Assembly: GCA_025463605.1 (NCBI GenBank)
Contig: JAODAV010000008.1
Span: forward strand, 347,568 to 411,567
DNA from: Rhodoglobus sp.
GTDB lineage: Bacteria; Actinomycetota; Actinomycetes; Actinomycetales; Microbacteriaceae
Direction: 5' to 3'
DNA: 64,000 bases
The notes below the pieces were generated by a model. It did not search any database. It was not told the DNA's origin and saw nothing but the letters and a program-made list of their open reading frames with translations. Made by a program: the position numbers and the translations under genes. Of this stretch, positions 11,099 to 23,926 are shown in pieces; position 1 is the stretch's first letter; each line of letters opens with the position of its first letter.

Positions 11099-11123
<25 letters not shown>
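9552..11123 (-). CDS. ABC transporter permease (multi-TM)
   Basis: 523 aa, many TM segments; overlaps the ABC ATPase gene by 25 bp. Confidence 0.8.
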
Positions 11124-12619
<1,496 letters not shown>

Positions 12620-12820
12620 CGTCCCAACCTACCAATCGCTGACGGGCTCCTTGAGCTTGCATCACAAAAGCGCAACATCACGTGTCAAGCCCGTTACTTC
12701 ACAGGTAGCCCCCGATACCCTTGATCGAGCACAACGGTGTGTCCTGATAGCAATCCCCCGATTAACGCACGGCAAACTCTATGCGCGCGGGGAAAACCAG
12801 AGACAACCTAGGAGTCCGTA

Positions 12821-13513
12821 GTGACCACGCAGATCGTCATCCTTGCCGCAGGAATGGGCAGCCGCCTGGGCCGCAGCCTGCCCAAGCCGCTGACCGAACT
12901 CGCCGACGGTCGCACGATCATGCAGCAGCAGTTCGACAACATCCGTTACGCCTTCGGCAGCAACGCGCACGTCACCGTCGTGGTGGGATACAAGCTCGAG
13001 CACATCATCGAGGCGTTTCCTCAGGCATCGTTCGTCTACAACGAGCAGTACGACCAGACGAACACGTCGAAGAGCCTCATGCGCGCGCTGCAGTCATCTG
13101 CACCCGGTGGCGTGCTGTGGATGAACGGCGACGTGGTGTTCGACCCGACCGCTCTCGAGCGCGCGGCCCAGCTCGTCGCCCGTGACCAGTCCTTCGTGTC
13201 CGTCAACACCGCGAAGGTGTCCGACGAGGAGGTCAAGTACACGACCGATGCCGAGGGCTACATCAGGGAGCTCTCGAAGACCGTCGTCGGCGGACTCGGC
13301 GAGGCAGTGGGCATCAACTACATCTCGCGCGATGACAAGGCGGTTCTCCTTCGCCAGCTCAAGCGCGTCGGCGACCAGGACTACTTCGAGCGCGGCATCG
13401 AGCTGGCGATCGAGCAGGACAAGCTCCGCATCGAGCCCGTCGACATCTCCGACCTGTACGCCGTCGAGATCGACTTCGCCGAAGACCTGGAGCGCGCGAA
13501 CCTCTTCGTGTAA
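12821..13513 (+). CDS. NTP transferase (phosphocholine/sugar-phosphate cytidylyltransferase-like)
   Basis: VILAAGMGSRLGRSLPKPLTELADGRTIMQQQ...VLWMNGDVVFDP. Confidence 0.85.
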   Translation: MTTQIVILAAGMGSRLGRSLPKPLTELADGRTIMQQQFDNIRYAFGSNAHVTVVVGYKLEHIIEAFPQASFVYNEQYDQTNTSKSLMRALQSSAPGGVLWMNGDVVFDPTALERAAQLVARDQSFVSVNTAKVSDEEVKYTTDAEGYIRELSKTVVGGLGEAVGINYISRDDKAVLLRQLKRVGDQDYFERGIELAIEQDKLRIEPVDISDLYAVEIDFAEDLERANLFV

Positions 13514-13573
13514 CGCCTCGCCACCGCGTCGCTGGGAGCTATCTCGAAGCAGTGACCCACTACGGTAGAGGTC

Positions 13574-14377
13574 GTGTCAGCCACCACTGTGCCACGACCC
13601 GAGTGGTCGCCGTTCGCACGGTATCGGCGTTCCCTCTGGCTCCTCACGGTGCGCGACCTGCGTGTGCGCTATTCCACGTCGTTCCTCGGATACTTCTGGT
13701 CCATCCTCGACCCGCTCGTCATGGCCGCCATCTACTGGTTCGTCTTCACGCAAGTGTTCGGGGGTCGCTCGGTCGGTGAAGACCCGTACATCGTGTTCCT
13801 TCTCTCGGGGCTCCTTCCGTGGATGTGGTTCAACGGCGCCGTCTCGGACTGCACCCGCGCGTACTTGCGCGAGGCGAAACTCATCCGCTCGACGAAGATC
13901 CCCCGCACCATCTGGGTGGCTCGCCTCGTGCTCTCGAAAGGGATCGAGTTCGTTGCGAGCATCCCCGTGCTGGCCATTTTCGCCATTGCCACCGGCGCAA
14001 CCTTCCAGTGGGAGGCCGTCTACTTCGTTCTCGGTATCGCGCTTCAAGCGGTGCTCGTCATGGGGGTCGGGCTCATCGTCGCCCCGCTGGTGGTGTTCTT
14101 CCGCGACCTCGAGCGCGCGACGAAGCTTGCACTGCGGTTTTTGTTCTACGCCTCACCGGTCATCTATGGGCTGCCCGACATCCACAAGCTCGGGCTCGGC
14201 TTCTGGGCGGCGTTCAATCCGCTCAGCGGAATCTTCTCGCTCTACCGTGCGGCGTTCTTCCCCGACCAGCTCGACTGGTTCGCGGTGGGCGTCAGTGCTG
14301 TCATGAGCGCCGCGATCCTCGGCATCGGCATCCTCGTCTTCACGCGCACCGAGCGCGCTGTGCTCAAGGAGATCTGA
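13574..14377 (+). CDS. ABC-2 polysaccharide/polyol-phosphate export permease (Wzm/TagG-like)
   Basis: LTVRDLRVRYSTSFLGYFWSILDPLVMAAIYWFVF...GLLPWMWFNGAV. Confidence 0.92.
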   Translation: MSATTVPRPEWSPFARYRRSLWLLTVRDLRVRYSTSFLGYFWSILDPLVMAAIYWFVFTQVFGGRSVGEDPYIVFLLSGLLPWMWFNGAVSDCTRAYLREAKLIRSTKIPRTIWVARLVLSKGIEFVASIPVLAIFAIATGATFQWEAVYFVLGIALQAVLVMGVGLIVAPLVVFFRDLERATKLALRFLFYASPVIYGLPDIHKLGLGFWAAFNPLSGIFSLYRAAFFPDQLDWFAVGVSAVMSAAILGIGILVFTRTERAVLKEI

Positions 14378-15120
14378 TGGCCGCCCCTTCAGTCATCACC
14401 GTCGCGGATGCGGGAATCCGTTTTCGACGAAACCGCCGTTCGCGTCGCAACTTCAAGGATCTCTTCGCCAGACGCAGCCGCCGCGCGCGCGCCAACGAGT
14501 TCTGGGCCCTGCGCAACGTCTCGTTCACTGTGCGCGCAGGAGAGGCCATCGGGGTGGTGGGCCGCAACGGCCAGGGCAAGTCGACGCTGCTCAAGTTCGT
14601 CGCCGAGGTGATCCTGCCCGACGAGGGAACCGTCGAGGTTCATGGCGGCGTCGCGCCACTCATCGAGATCACCGGCGGATTCGTCGACGACCTCACCGTG
14701 CGCGACAACGTGTATCTCACGGCGGGATTGCACGGGATGCCGCGTGCGGAGATCAACGCACGATTCGACGAGATCATCGACTTCGCCGAGATCGGCGACT
14801 TCGTCGACACCCCGTACAAGCACCTGTCGAGCGGCATGAAGGTGCGCATCGCCTTCGCAGTCATCTCCCGCCTGGAGGAACCCATAATCCTGGTCGACGA
14901 GGTGCTCGCCGTGGGTGACAGGGCGTTTCGCGAGAAGTGTTACCGCCGTATCGAGGAATTGCTCGCGGGCGGGCGCACCCTGTTCTTCGTGTCCCACAAC
15001 GAGAAAGACCTGCGCCGCTTCTGCACGCGCGGGCTCTACCTCGACAAGGGTGCGCTCGTGCTCGACTCGACGATCGACGATGTGCTCGAGCGCTACAACG
15101 CCGAGTACGGCATCGTCTAG
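14377..15120 (+). CDS. Polysaccharide ABC exporter ATP-binding protein (Wzt/TagH-like)
   Basis: FWALRNVSFTVRAGEAIGVVGRNGQGKSTLLKFVAEVILPDEGTVEVHGGVAPLIEITGGF...HLSSGMKVRIAFAV; ATG overlaps permease TGA. Confidence 0.94.
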   Translation: MAAPSVITVADAGIRFRRNRRSRRNFKDLFARRSRRARANEFWALRNVSFTVRAGEAIGVVGRNGQGKSTLLKFVAEVILPDEGTVEVHGGVAPLIEITGGFVDDLTVRDNVYLTAGLHGMPRAEINARFDEIIDFAEIGDFVDTPYKHLSSGMKVRIAFAVISRLEEPIILVDEVLAVGDRAFREKCYRRIEELLAGGRTLFFVSHNEKDLRRFCTRGLYLDKGALVLDSTIDDVLERYNAEYGIV

Positions 15121-15159
15121 TCCCGAACTGCCCTGAAGGGGGTCGGCTACGGTTGAGCC

Positions 15160-15951
15160 ATGGCGAAGACGAAAGACATCGCGGTGTCGAACCCGTTCGT
15201 CGTGCGCGGCATCGACCGCGTGCTCACGGTGCAGCGTCCCGTAGTTCTCGCCCATATCCGCAGCATCCGCAAGGGCCGGCCGCACGCGACTCCTGAGCAG
15301 ATCATCCGCATCCTCGAGCGCCGCTATCTCGCCGCGGTGACGACCGGTGGCGCACTCGTCGGCGCGAGCGCGGCGGTTCCTGCGATCGGGACTGGCACCT
15401 CGCTGGCGCTGTCCGGTGTAGAGACGGCAGGCTTTCTCGAGGCGAGCGCACTGTTCGCCCAGTCGGTCACCGAAGTGCACGGCATCGTCGTCGATGACCC
15501 CGATCGGGCTCGCGCCCTCGTCATGACCATGGTGCTCGGTTCGGCCGGCACAGACCTGGTCACCCAGCTGGCAGGGCAGGTCGCCGGCACGGGCACCGCG
15601 AAGAGCGCGTTCTGGGGCGAGATGATCACCAAGAGCCTGCCGCGCACCGTTATGGGACCGATCGCCGACCGCATCAAGAAGACGTTCCTGAAGAAGTTCG
15701 CCGTCGCTCAGGGCAGCAATGTGGTCGGGCGCCTCATCCCCTTCGGCATCGGCGCAGTCATCGGCGGAGGCGGCAACCACCTGCTGGGCAGGCAGATCGT
15801 GCGCACGTCTCGCGAAGGGTTCGGCCCGCCGCCCCCGACGTTCCCGGAGTGGCTCAATCCCGTGATCAAGGTTCCCAAGCCCGAGCGGCTTCCCCGCGTC
15901 AAGCGCGACTCGACTCGCGGCTGGAAGGAACTCGAGCCGCCTACGGAATGA
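15160..15951 (+). CDS. Conserved membrane protein (EcsC-like?)
   Basis: 263 aa, glycine/alanine-rich hydrophobic segments (TTGGALVGASAAVPAIGTGTSLALSGVE). Confidence 0.6.
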   Translation: MAKTKDIAVSNPFVVRGIDRVLTVQRPVVLAHIRSIRKGRPHATPEQIIRILERRYLAAVTTGGALVGASAAVPAIGTGTSLALSGVETAGFLEASALFAQSVTEVHGIVVDDPDRARALVMTMVLGSAGTDLVTQLAGQVAGTGTAKSAFWGEMITKSLPRTVMGPIADRIKKTFLKKFAVAQGSNVVGRLIPFGIGAVIGGGGNHLLGRQIVRTSREGFGPPPPTFPEWLNPVIKVPKPERLPRVKRDSTRGWKELEPPTE

Positions 15952-16903
15952 GCACGATATTGCCCCGCACGTGCCCGGTCTCGCTGAGGGCATGCGCGTC
16001 AGCCACTCGCTCGAGCGGGTAGGCGGCGGCGATCTCGACGTCGAACTCGCCGTTCGCCGCGAGCTCGGCGGCGTAGCCGATGGCCTCGGCGCGCATCCGC
16101 TTCTCCTCGTCGGTGATGTAACCGGGCACGGCGCCAGTCCAGCCCTGGATTCCGTACTCGTCGCGCTTCCTGTAGACGACGATCGTGCCGATCCTCGATC
16201 GGTCGGCTACGAGTTCGAGGGATGCTTCGATCGCCTCATCGGTGCCCGCAGCGTCGAGCGCGACGTCTATTCCGTTCGGTGCGGCAGCCCTCACCCGATC
16301 GATGAGCCCCGGACCGTATTCCACGGGAATCGCACCGAGCTCGACGAGCCGCGCATGATTGGGTTCGCTCGCCGTGGCGACGACCGTCGCGCCCCAGAGA
16401 CGGGCGAGCTGGATGGCCGCCTGGCCGACCCCGCCGGAACCAGCGTGCACGAGCAGCGTGTCGCCATCACCGACACGGAGCGACTTGAGCGCCTGGTACG
16501 CGGTGCCCACCGGGACGCCGAACGATGCCGCCTCCGACCAGTCGAGCGCCGGAGGCTTGGGGGTCAACTTCTCGGGCGTCGTGATCACGTGGCTCGCGTA
16601 GGCTCCCGCGAGGCTCCGTGCGATGACCTCGTCGCCCACGGCCGGCGTGGTGACACCCTGGCCCACCGCCGAGACGACGCCCGAGGCATCCGAGCCCAGT
16701 CCGATCGGTTCGGTGAGCGGTGACGTCGCCCGCAGACCCGCGCGGATCTTCCAGTCGATGGGATTGACGCCCGCGGCCCTCACTTCGAGCAGCACTTCGC
16801 CGGGTCCCGCTGTCGGCGGGTCGAACTCCACGAGCTCCATGACCTCTGGACCGCCGTACTGCCTGATGCGAACTGCTCGCGCCACTGTCTTGCCCTTCCT
16901 CAC
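15941..16903 (-). CDS. NADP-dependent quinone oxidoreductase/zinc-less MDR alcohol dehydrogenase
   Basis: MVELVEFDPPTAGPGEVLLEVRAAGVNPIDWKIRAG...LLVHAGSGGVGQAAIQLARLWGA. Confidence 0.92.
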   Translation of the reverse strand: MRKGKTVARAVRIRQYGGPEVMELVEFDPPTAGPGEVLLEVRAAGVNPIDWKIRAGLRATSPLTEPIGLGSDASGVVSAVGQGVTTPAVGDEVIARSLAGAYASHVITTPEKLTPKPPALDWSEAASFGVPVGTAYQALKSLRVGDGDTLLVHAGSGGVGQAAIQLARLWGATVVATASEPNHARLVELGAIPVEYGPGLIDRVRAAAPNGIDVALDAAGTDEAIEASLELVADRSRIGTIVVYRKRDEYGIQGWTGAVPGYITDEEKRMRAEAIGYAAELAANGEFDVEIAAAYPLERVADAHALSETGHVRGNIVLIP

Positions 16904-18228
16904 TCGCCGCCGGGGGCGTCGTCATCGTCGTCGTCATCGAACGGGTCGCCTTCGCTGCCCCGCGTGTCTCCCGCGTGAATCCGTTCGTGCTTCACCCATT
17001 CGACCATGAGCTTGTCGACCGCTGCGTGGAAGCGCTTCGTCGCGACACCGGGCGACGTGTTGCCGAAGTGGCGTTCCACCCAGAACCTGAGGCGCTCGTG
17101 GGCTTCGGAATCCACGAGCACGCGCTCCGCGATCGAGACGATCGATGGGGCATCAGAGGCGAGCAGCCATTCGCACGCGCCGAGATAGCCGGTCTCGTCG
17201 ATCTCCGCCGCCGGGACGCTGGGTCGCGTGACGATGAGTGGCTTGCCGGTAGCGAGCCGGTCGTAGACCATGGCGGAGATGTCGGTGATCGCGACATCCG
17301 CCGCCGCCAACTGCCAACCGAGCACGGGACCGTTGTCGAAGACGTGCTGGGCAGTCGGGTCGGCCACATTGGCCCGGGCGATCGCCGCGATGATCTCGTC
17401 GTTGGCTGCCTTGTACTCGGGGTCGGAAACACCGCTTCGCGGATGCGGCCGGTAGATCACGCGATGGCGGCCAGTGCCGAGCAGCGCCTTCACGAGGGTG
17501 ACACCGTGACTCGCAATCGACCCGTATGCTGCGGCTTCGCGATCGCCCTCCCAGGTCGGGGCGTAGAGCACGACGACGCGGTCGTCGGGGGCGTAGGGCA
17601 GTTCGCCCGCGAAGTGGTCGGCCTGTGGCCTTCCGATCTTGATGACCTTCTTCTTCATGTCGAAGTCCCACAGCTTGTGCCTGAGACGCTCGATGGCGGC
17701 ATCCCCCGCGACGAGGCTGTAGTCGTAGGCCTTGAACTGGTTGGTCGTCATGTACATCTTGTCGCTCTCACCGTGGTTGATGAAAACGTGCCACATGCGG
17801 CCGTACCGGAACATCTGGAAGTTCTTGGCGTTCTGGTTCACGTAGAAGACGATGCGCACGTCTTGCTCGTTGACGAACTGCTCGAGTTCGGTCACCCGCC
17901 GCACGTAGACGGTCGGCACGGGCGACTCGTTCCACAGCTCGAGGATTGTGCTGGGCGATCGCGCGATGATCGCAACCGGCCACGTCTTCGCGAGTTCGGC
18001 GAGCGGGTCGTACCACTGCCGGATCTGGTACAGGTTGACCTTCGTGTCGGCGAAGTACACGGCGATCTTGATGGTGCCCGGTGCGGGGTGCGGATGCCCG
18101 GGCGCCTGTTGCGCCACGGCCCGGCGGTTTCGGCGAGACACCAGGATGTTGCGCAGGAGTCGTCGCGCGGTCGCGATGTCTTTCAGCAGGGCCACTGTTC
18201 CATCAAACCAGCGGAGGGCGACCGGCAA
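16900..18228 (-). CDS. CDP-glycerol glycerophosphotransferase family protein
   Basis: HVFINHGESDKMYMTTNQFKAYDYSLVAGDAAIERL...VVLYAPTWEGDREAAAYGS...DVAITDISAMVYDRLATGKPLIVTRP. Confidence 0.88.
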   Translation of the reverse strand: MPVALRWFDGTVALLKDIATARRLLRNILVSRRNRRAVAQQAPGHPHPAPGTIKIAVYFADTKVNLYQIRQWYDPLAELAKTWPVAIIARSPSTILELWNESPVPTVYVRRVTELEQFVNEQDVRIVFYVNQNAKNFQMFRYGRMWHVFINHGESDKMYMTTNQFKAYDYSLVAGDAAIERLRHKLWDFDMKKKVIKIGRPQADHFAGELPYAPDDRVVVLYAPTWEGDREAAAYGSIASHGVTLVKALLGTGRHRVIYRPHPRSGVSDPEYKAANDEIIAAIARANVADPTAQHVFDNGPVLGWQLAAADVAITDISAMVYDRLATGKPLIVTRPSVPAAEIDETGYLGACEWLLASDAPSIVSIAERVLVDSEAHERLRFWVERHFGNTSPGVATKRFHAAVDKLMVEWVKHERIHAGDTRGSEGDPFDDDDDDDAPGGE

Positions 18229-19072
18229 GGGTCATCCGCCACACCGTTACCCACTTGATGCTCCGGCGGCCGCCCGGGTTCTCCCGCCAGCCTGTTCTCC
18301 ATCCTTCGAACCACGAACGCAGTCCAGCGGGCCTGCGGATCGAACGCAGCAGTTGCACGGCCGTCCAGCTGCCGACGTAGAGGGGAACGAGCGCCCACGG
18401 CAGGTTGCGTTTGGCGAGCCAGACCCGATTGCGCGCGTTGAGCCGATAGTAGAAGTCGTGGCGCGTCGGCTCCATGGCGGGATGGTTGGCGACGAGGTCG
18501 CCTGCATAAAGCACTCGCAAGCCCTGGTCCCACACGCGCCAGGCGAGCTCGATGCCCTCGTGCGCGTAGAAGAACGACTCGGCCCATCCCCCGGTCGCGT
18601 CGAACACCGTGCGCGGCAGCAGGGTCGCGCCCTCCCACACGGAGAAGACGTTGCCCGAGTGCGACGGGTCGCCTTTGCGGATGCGCGGGATCCACCGCCG
18701 CGGGTTCTCGACCCCACTCGGGTCGACGACCCGCGGCTGCAGGAGCCCGATCGAAGGGTCGCCACGCAGCTTCGCGATCGCCTCGGCGAGGAACGTGGGC
18801 GACGGGATGCTCGCGTCGTCGTCGAGGAAGAAGATGTACTCCCCGCCCACCTCCTCCGCACCGCGGTTCCTCCCGGCGGGGATGCCGAGGTTCTCGTCCA
18901 GGTGCAGCGCCTTCGTGCGAGCCGGCAGCCCGGTCGGCGCCCACCCGTTGCCGACCACGATGATGTCGAGCTTCACCCCCTGCTGCGCTGCGAGGCTCGC
19001 GAGACCGCGGGTGAGGTCATCCGGGCGCGTCCCCTGGGTGAGGGAGACGACGCCGACGGTCGGGAGCCCCAC
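18203..19072 (-). CDS. Glycosyltransferase family 2
   Basis: GNGWAPTGLP...ENLGIPAGRNRGAEEVGGEYIFFLDDDASIPSP...EGIELAWRVWDQGLRVLY. Confidence 0.9.
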   Translation of the reverse strand: MGLPTVGVVSLTQGTRPDDLTRGLASLAAQQGVKLDIIVVGNGWAPTGLPARTKALHLDENLGIPAGRNRGAEEVGGEYIFFLDDDASIPSPTFLAEAIAKLRGDPSIGLLQPRVVDPSGVENPRRWIPRIRKGDPSHSGNVFSVWEGATLLPRTVFDATGGWAESFFYAHEGIELAWRVWDQGLRVLYAGDLVANHPAMEPTRHDFYYRLNARNRVWLAKRNLPWALVPLYVGSWTAVQLLRSIRRPAGLRSWFEGWRTGWRENPGGRRSIKWVTVWRMTLAGRPPLV

Positions 19073-19074
19073 CG

Positions 19075-19884
19075 CTAGGCGCGCACCCGCTTCGAGGCCA
19101 TGATGGCGACGAAGTGGCCGATGAGGGCGAGCACCGCGAGCGGTAGCAGGGCGAGCACGAGGATGCGGTCCGCGGACAGCGGCGGCAGGAACAGCCCGAC
19201 GATCGAGGTAGCGAACGCGAGCATCGTGAGCTCGACCGAGTGGTACAGGCGGTGGAAGGGCACGAAACGCGCCGCGCGCCGCAAGCGCGCGACAAGGCGC
19301 TGGCTGGGTTCCGCTTCACCCTTGCGGTCGCTCAACTTCTCTAGTCCCGCGTTGGCGCGGGCGACGTGCACCATGTCGTTGAGGGCCTTGTTGAGCACGA
19401 TCACGAGAGCGAGGGCGAAGCCCACCGTCGTCCAGGCGTAGTCTCCCGGAAACTCGAGCGGCCATCCGGCCGCCCGCAGGCCGAGCGCGATGGGGATGAG
19501 CGCTTCCGTCGTGTAGTGCCCGACCTTGTCGAGGAACACCCCGGCCGGGGAGTGCGAGCTGCGCCAGCGGGCGACTTCGCCGTCGCTGCAGTCGACGAGC
19601 ATTTGCAGCTGGCCGAGCACGAGCGCGAGGGCAGCGCCCACCACACCGGGGATGAGCAGCGCAGCTGCGGTCGCCCAGCCGACGAGGATCATGAGCCCGG
19701 TCACGCCGTTGGCACTGATGCTCGTCTTGAGCAGCAGCCAGGTGAGGTAGGGCGAGAGGTTGCGCAGGTAGAGCGACGCCGTCCAGTGCTCGGCGTTGGC
19801 GCGCAGCCGCACCTCGGGCGGCTGGCTAACGGCACGCAGTTGCGCGATCGTTTCGGGGCGAACCGGGTGAGCGTCGATGGTCAC
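19075..19884 (-). CDS. CDP-alcohol phosphatidyltransferase
   Basis: QMLVDCSDGEVARWRSSHSPAGVFLDKVGHYTTEALI = D-G-x2-A-R-x8-G-x3-D-x3-D-like motif. Confidence 0.88.
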   Translation of the reverse strand: MTIDAHPVRPETIAQLRAVSQPPEVRLRANAEHWTASLYLRNLSPYLTWLLLKTSISANGVTGLMILVGWATAAALLIPGVVGAALALVLGQLQMLVDCSDGEVARWRSSHSPAGVFLDKVGHYTTEALIPIALGLRAAGWPLEFPGDYAWTTVGFALALVIVLNKALNDMVHVARANAGLEKLSDRKGEAEPSQRLVARLRRAARFVPFHRLYHSVELTMLAFATSIVGLFLPPLSADRILVLALLPLAVLALIGHFVAIMASKRVRA

Positions 19885-19887
19885 CTC

Positions 19888-20925
19888 TCACCTTCCCGTG
19901 TGTGCAGTGATGTTCTTGGTCAGCTTCAGAAAGCCGAGCACGAACCCGATCCCCCACCCGAAGTGGATGCAGGGCAAGACTATGAGATACCAGAGAGCGG
20001 CGCGCAGCCCCTCTTTCGCTGCCGTGACGATGGATGCCGCGATCACGAAGAGCGCGTAGAGCGCGGGCACCGCGAACCCGAGCAGCAGCCACGGCAGCCC
20101 GGCCGCAAGTGCGACGATGCCGAGCACGGTGCCGGCGAGGATGCTGAGCACCGCCGTCGGCGGCACGAAGTACCGGATCGAGTTGGCTGTTCCGAAGCGC
20201 CGCGCGAGTTCGCCCCGCCAGATCCCGGTTGCGACGAACTGGCGCACGAGCTTGCGCAGGCTCGACCGCGGCCGGTAGACCACCTGGAGTTCGGGCGTGA
20301 ACCACACGGTTCCGCCGGTCGCGCGCAGCCGACGGTTGAGCTCCCAGTCCTGGCCGCGCTTGATGTCTTCGTCGAAGAGGCCGACCTCGACGAGACGGTT
20401 GCGCTGGAACACCCCGAGGTACGCCGTATCGGCCGGACCGGCCTTGCCGCCGACGTGGTGCTGGGTGCCACCGAGGCCTTCGCGCGAACCGTAGGCGTGG
20501 GCGACGGCACGCTCGAAGGGTGTCACGCCCTCCGCCTTCATGATGCCGCCTACATTGTCGGCGCCCGTCTTCAACAGGGTCTCGACCGCGATGCGCGTGT
20601 AGTTCGTGGGCAGCACGGAATGGGCATCCACTCGCACCACGACCGGGTACCCGGATGCCCGGATCGCGGCGTTGAGCCCGCCGGGGGTCGACCCCAGTTC
20701 GTTGGGAATGCGACGGATGCGCGAATCGACTTTGGCCATCTCGTCGAGCACGTCGTTGGTACCGTCGACACTCGGGCCGAGAGCCAGCACGATCTCGAAC
20801 GGGCCCTCGTAATCCTGGGCGGTGAGACTGTTCACTGCGGACTCGATGTGGTCGACTTCGTTGAGCACCGGCATCACGTAAGACACTCCGGGGAGGGCGT
20901 CGGCCTTCTTCGCCATGTGGTCCAA
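19888..20925 (-). CDS. Glycosyltransferase family 2 (ExoA-like)
   Basis: GVSYVMPVLNEVDHIESAVNSLTAQDYEGPFEIVLALGPSVDGT...RVDAHSVLPTNY...GQDWELNRRLRATGG; C-terminal TMs. Confidence 0.9.
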   Translation of the reverse strand: MDHMAKKADALPGVSYVMPVLNEVDHIESAVNSLTAQDYEGPFEIVLALGPSVDGTNDVLDEMAKVDSRIRRIPNELGSTPGGLNAAIRASGYPVVVRVDAHSVLPTNYTRIAVETLLKTGADNVGGIMKAEGVTPFERAVAHAYGSREGLGGTQHHVGGKAGPADTAYLGVFQRNRLVEVGLFDEDIKRGQDWELNRRLRATGGTVWFTPELQVVYRPRSSLRKLVRQFVATGIWRGELARRFGTANSIRYFVPPTAVLSILAGTVLGIVALAAGLPWLLLGFAVPALYALFVIAASIVTAAKEGLRAALWYLIVLPCIHFGWGIGFVLGFLKLTKNITAHTGR

Positions 20926-20995
20926 TACGTGTAGCTGGTGGGTCGGTTGAGCCTATCGCGAAGCTGGCCCGCCACGATCAAGCGCGCACCCACGA

Positions 20996-21029
20996 CGAAG
21001 GGCGCCGACCATCTGGCCGGCGCCCTTCG
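20996..21029 (-). terminator. Hairpin downstream of htrA-like gene
   Basis: Perfect 11-bp arms CGAAGGGCGCC / GGCGCCCTTCG; no U tract. Confidence 0.6.
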
Positions 21030-21038
21030 CGAGATGTT

Positions 21039-22448
<1,410 letters not shown>

Positions 22449-22549
22449 GGGGGTGTGCTCCTTTCAGCGATGCCCAGCATCCACCGCCAACCTGAACATT
22501 GTATTTGCGGTGACTGTGAGCCTGCCGGAGCGTTGCCGGGAACTCGTGG

Positions 22550-23335
22550 TTAGCAGCCCGGCCCCGACAGGTTGACCGTGCATTCGCGCTCCACGAGCAC
22601 AGTCTTGGCCGAACCGGCGGTCGCCACGAGCCGGTTGGCCGGCACCGGAAGGATGCCCGCTATCGGCACCCACGTGGAGCCGGCGTAGCGGTACTCCGCC
22701 CGCAAGTCGATGGTCAGATCGATGTAGTAGGTGCCCGCCGCGCGATAGATGTGGCTCGTTTGCGTGGGGTCGAACTCGGCGATGCCCTGAGACGCCCACG
22801 GTGCGCCGGGCGTTCCCCGGCTTGCACTCTGCCCGTCGCCGTAGGACCAGTGCCAGGCGACAGGTGTGAAGCGCACGGATGCCGTCCGCCCCAGCAACTC
22901 GCCGTCGTGCACTTGCACGCCGCCGGTCGAGTAGAAGTTGGTGTCGAGCCCCACGATCATCCACCCGTTCGGTTCCATGTGGTCGACGCCCGGGTTCGGT
23001 CGGAAGTGCGCGATGTCGGCGAGCGTGACAGGAGCGGTGATCAGGAACGGGTCGCGATCGAGGCCCCAGCCGTCGCGGATGGGCGGCTCGTTCGGGTCGT
23101 CCCGGTCGTTGCCTGAGCCGCTGCCGCTCGGGCCGGAGCCGGTGCCGGAACCGGGGTTCGTTTCTGAGCCGTCGAGCGTCACGCCTCCATCGCGCACGGA
23201 TCCGGATACGTATTCACAGACCCGAGCGGCAAGCTGTGCATGAGAGCACGCAGCTGTACTTGCGATGGCGTCTCGCGCTGCGATGGTAAACAACCCAGTA
23301 AGGACCACGATCAGCACGATTCGTCTGTTGACCAC
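22550..23335 (-). CDS. Secreted PKD-like domain protein
   Basis: Signal peptide; RFTPVAWHWSYGDGQSASRGTPG...SHIYRAAGTYYIDLTIDLRAEYR. Confidence 0.65.
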   Translation of the reverse strand: MVNRRIVLIVVLTGLFTIAARDAIASTAACSHAQLAARVCEYVSGSVRDGGVTLDGSETNPGSGTGSGPSGSGSGNDRDDPNEPPIRDGWGLDRDPFLITAPVTLADIAHFRPNPGVDHMEPNGWMIVGLDTNFYSTGGVQVHDGELLGRTASVRFTPVAWHWSYGDGQSASRGTPGAPWASQGIAEFDPTQTSHIYRAAGTYYIDLTIDLRAEYRYAGSTWVPIAGILPVPANRLVATAGSAKTVLVERECTVNLSGPGC

Positions 23336-23862
23336 AGTCCCCCGCTTTTCAGAAGAAGTCGATCAGAGCGGATTGAGTCATTCACGAACTTGAGATCTAC
23401 GATCTGTCGGCTCGACCCCGAGAGGCTGAGAGGTTCACCGTTCGACTGGACGATCACCAACTTGGAAGTGTCCGAGCAGACTAAGAATGCGATCTCGGCG
23501 AACCCATTGCCGACTTCCTCGTAGTACTCCAACATGATTGGCTCGAAAGAGGAGAAACCCGTCGTATGCCAAGCGTTGGAACGGAATAGCTCGAATCCGT
23601 CCAGTTCAGCTTGATACTGCTCGGCAGTCACCAGCCCTTCAATTCGCTCAGGGTTGGCACCCCCATCGGCAGTGATCGCATCCGACACGGCCAGATACTC
23701 CCCATACGCCTCCTCCGCAGCCGCCAGAGCCTCTTCCTCCGAGGCGAACACCGGCGTCGCGCCCGGCCAGCCGCGCACTTTGGTGAGCGTCGGCGGGTGG
23801 CATCCGGTAAGAAGAACCGCGAGGGCGAAGGCGAGTACCAGGGCTCGTGCTGTTCGGCGCAT
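23311..23862 (-). CDS. Hypothetical lipoprotein
   Basis: 183 aa with lipobox-like ALAVLLTGCHPP. Confidence 0.7.
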   Translation of the reverse strand: MRRTARALVLAFALAVLLTGCHPPTLTKVRGWPGATPVFASEEEALAAAEEAYGEYLAVSDAITADGGANPERIEGLVTAEQYQAELDGFELFRSNAWHTTGFSSFEPIMLEYYEEVGNGFAEIAFLVCSDTSKLVIVQSNGEPLSLSGSSRQIVDLKFVNDSIRSDRLLLKSGGLWSTDESC

Positions 23863-23926
23863 CCGTCGACCGTAGGACCCGCCGAACGGCCCGCGCCCGA
23901 TCTGTCCACACCGCTAAGCTCGCACC

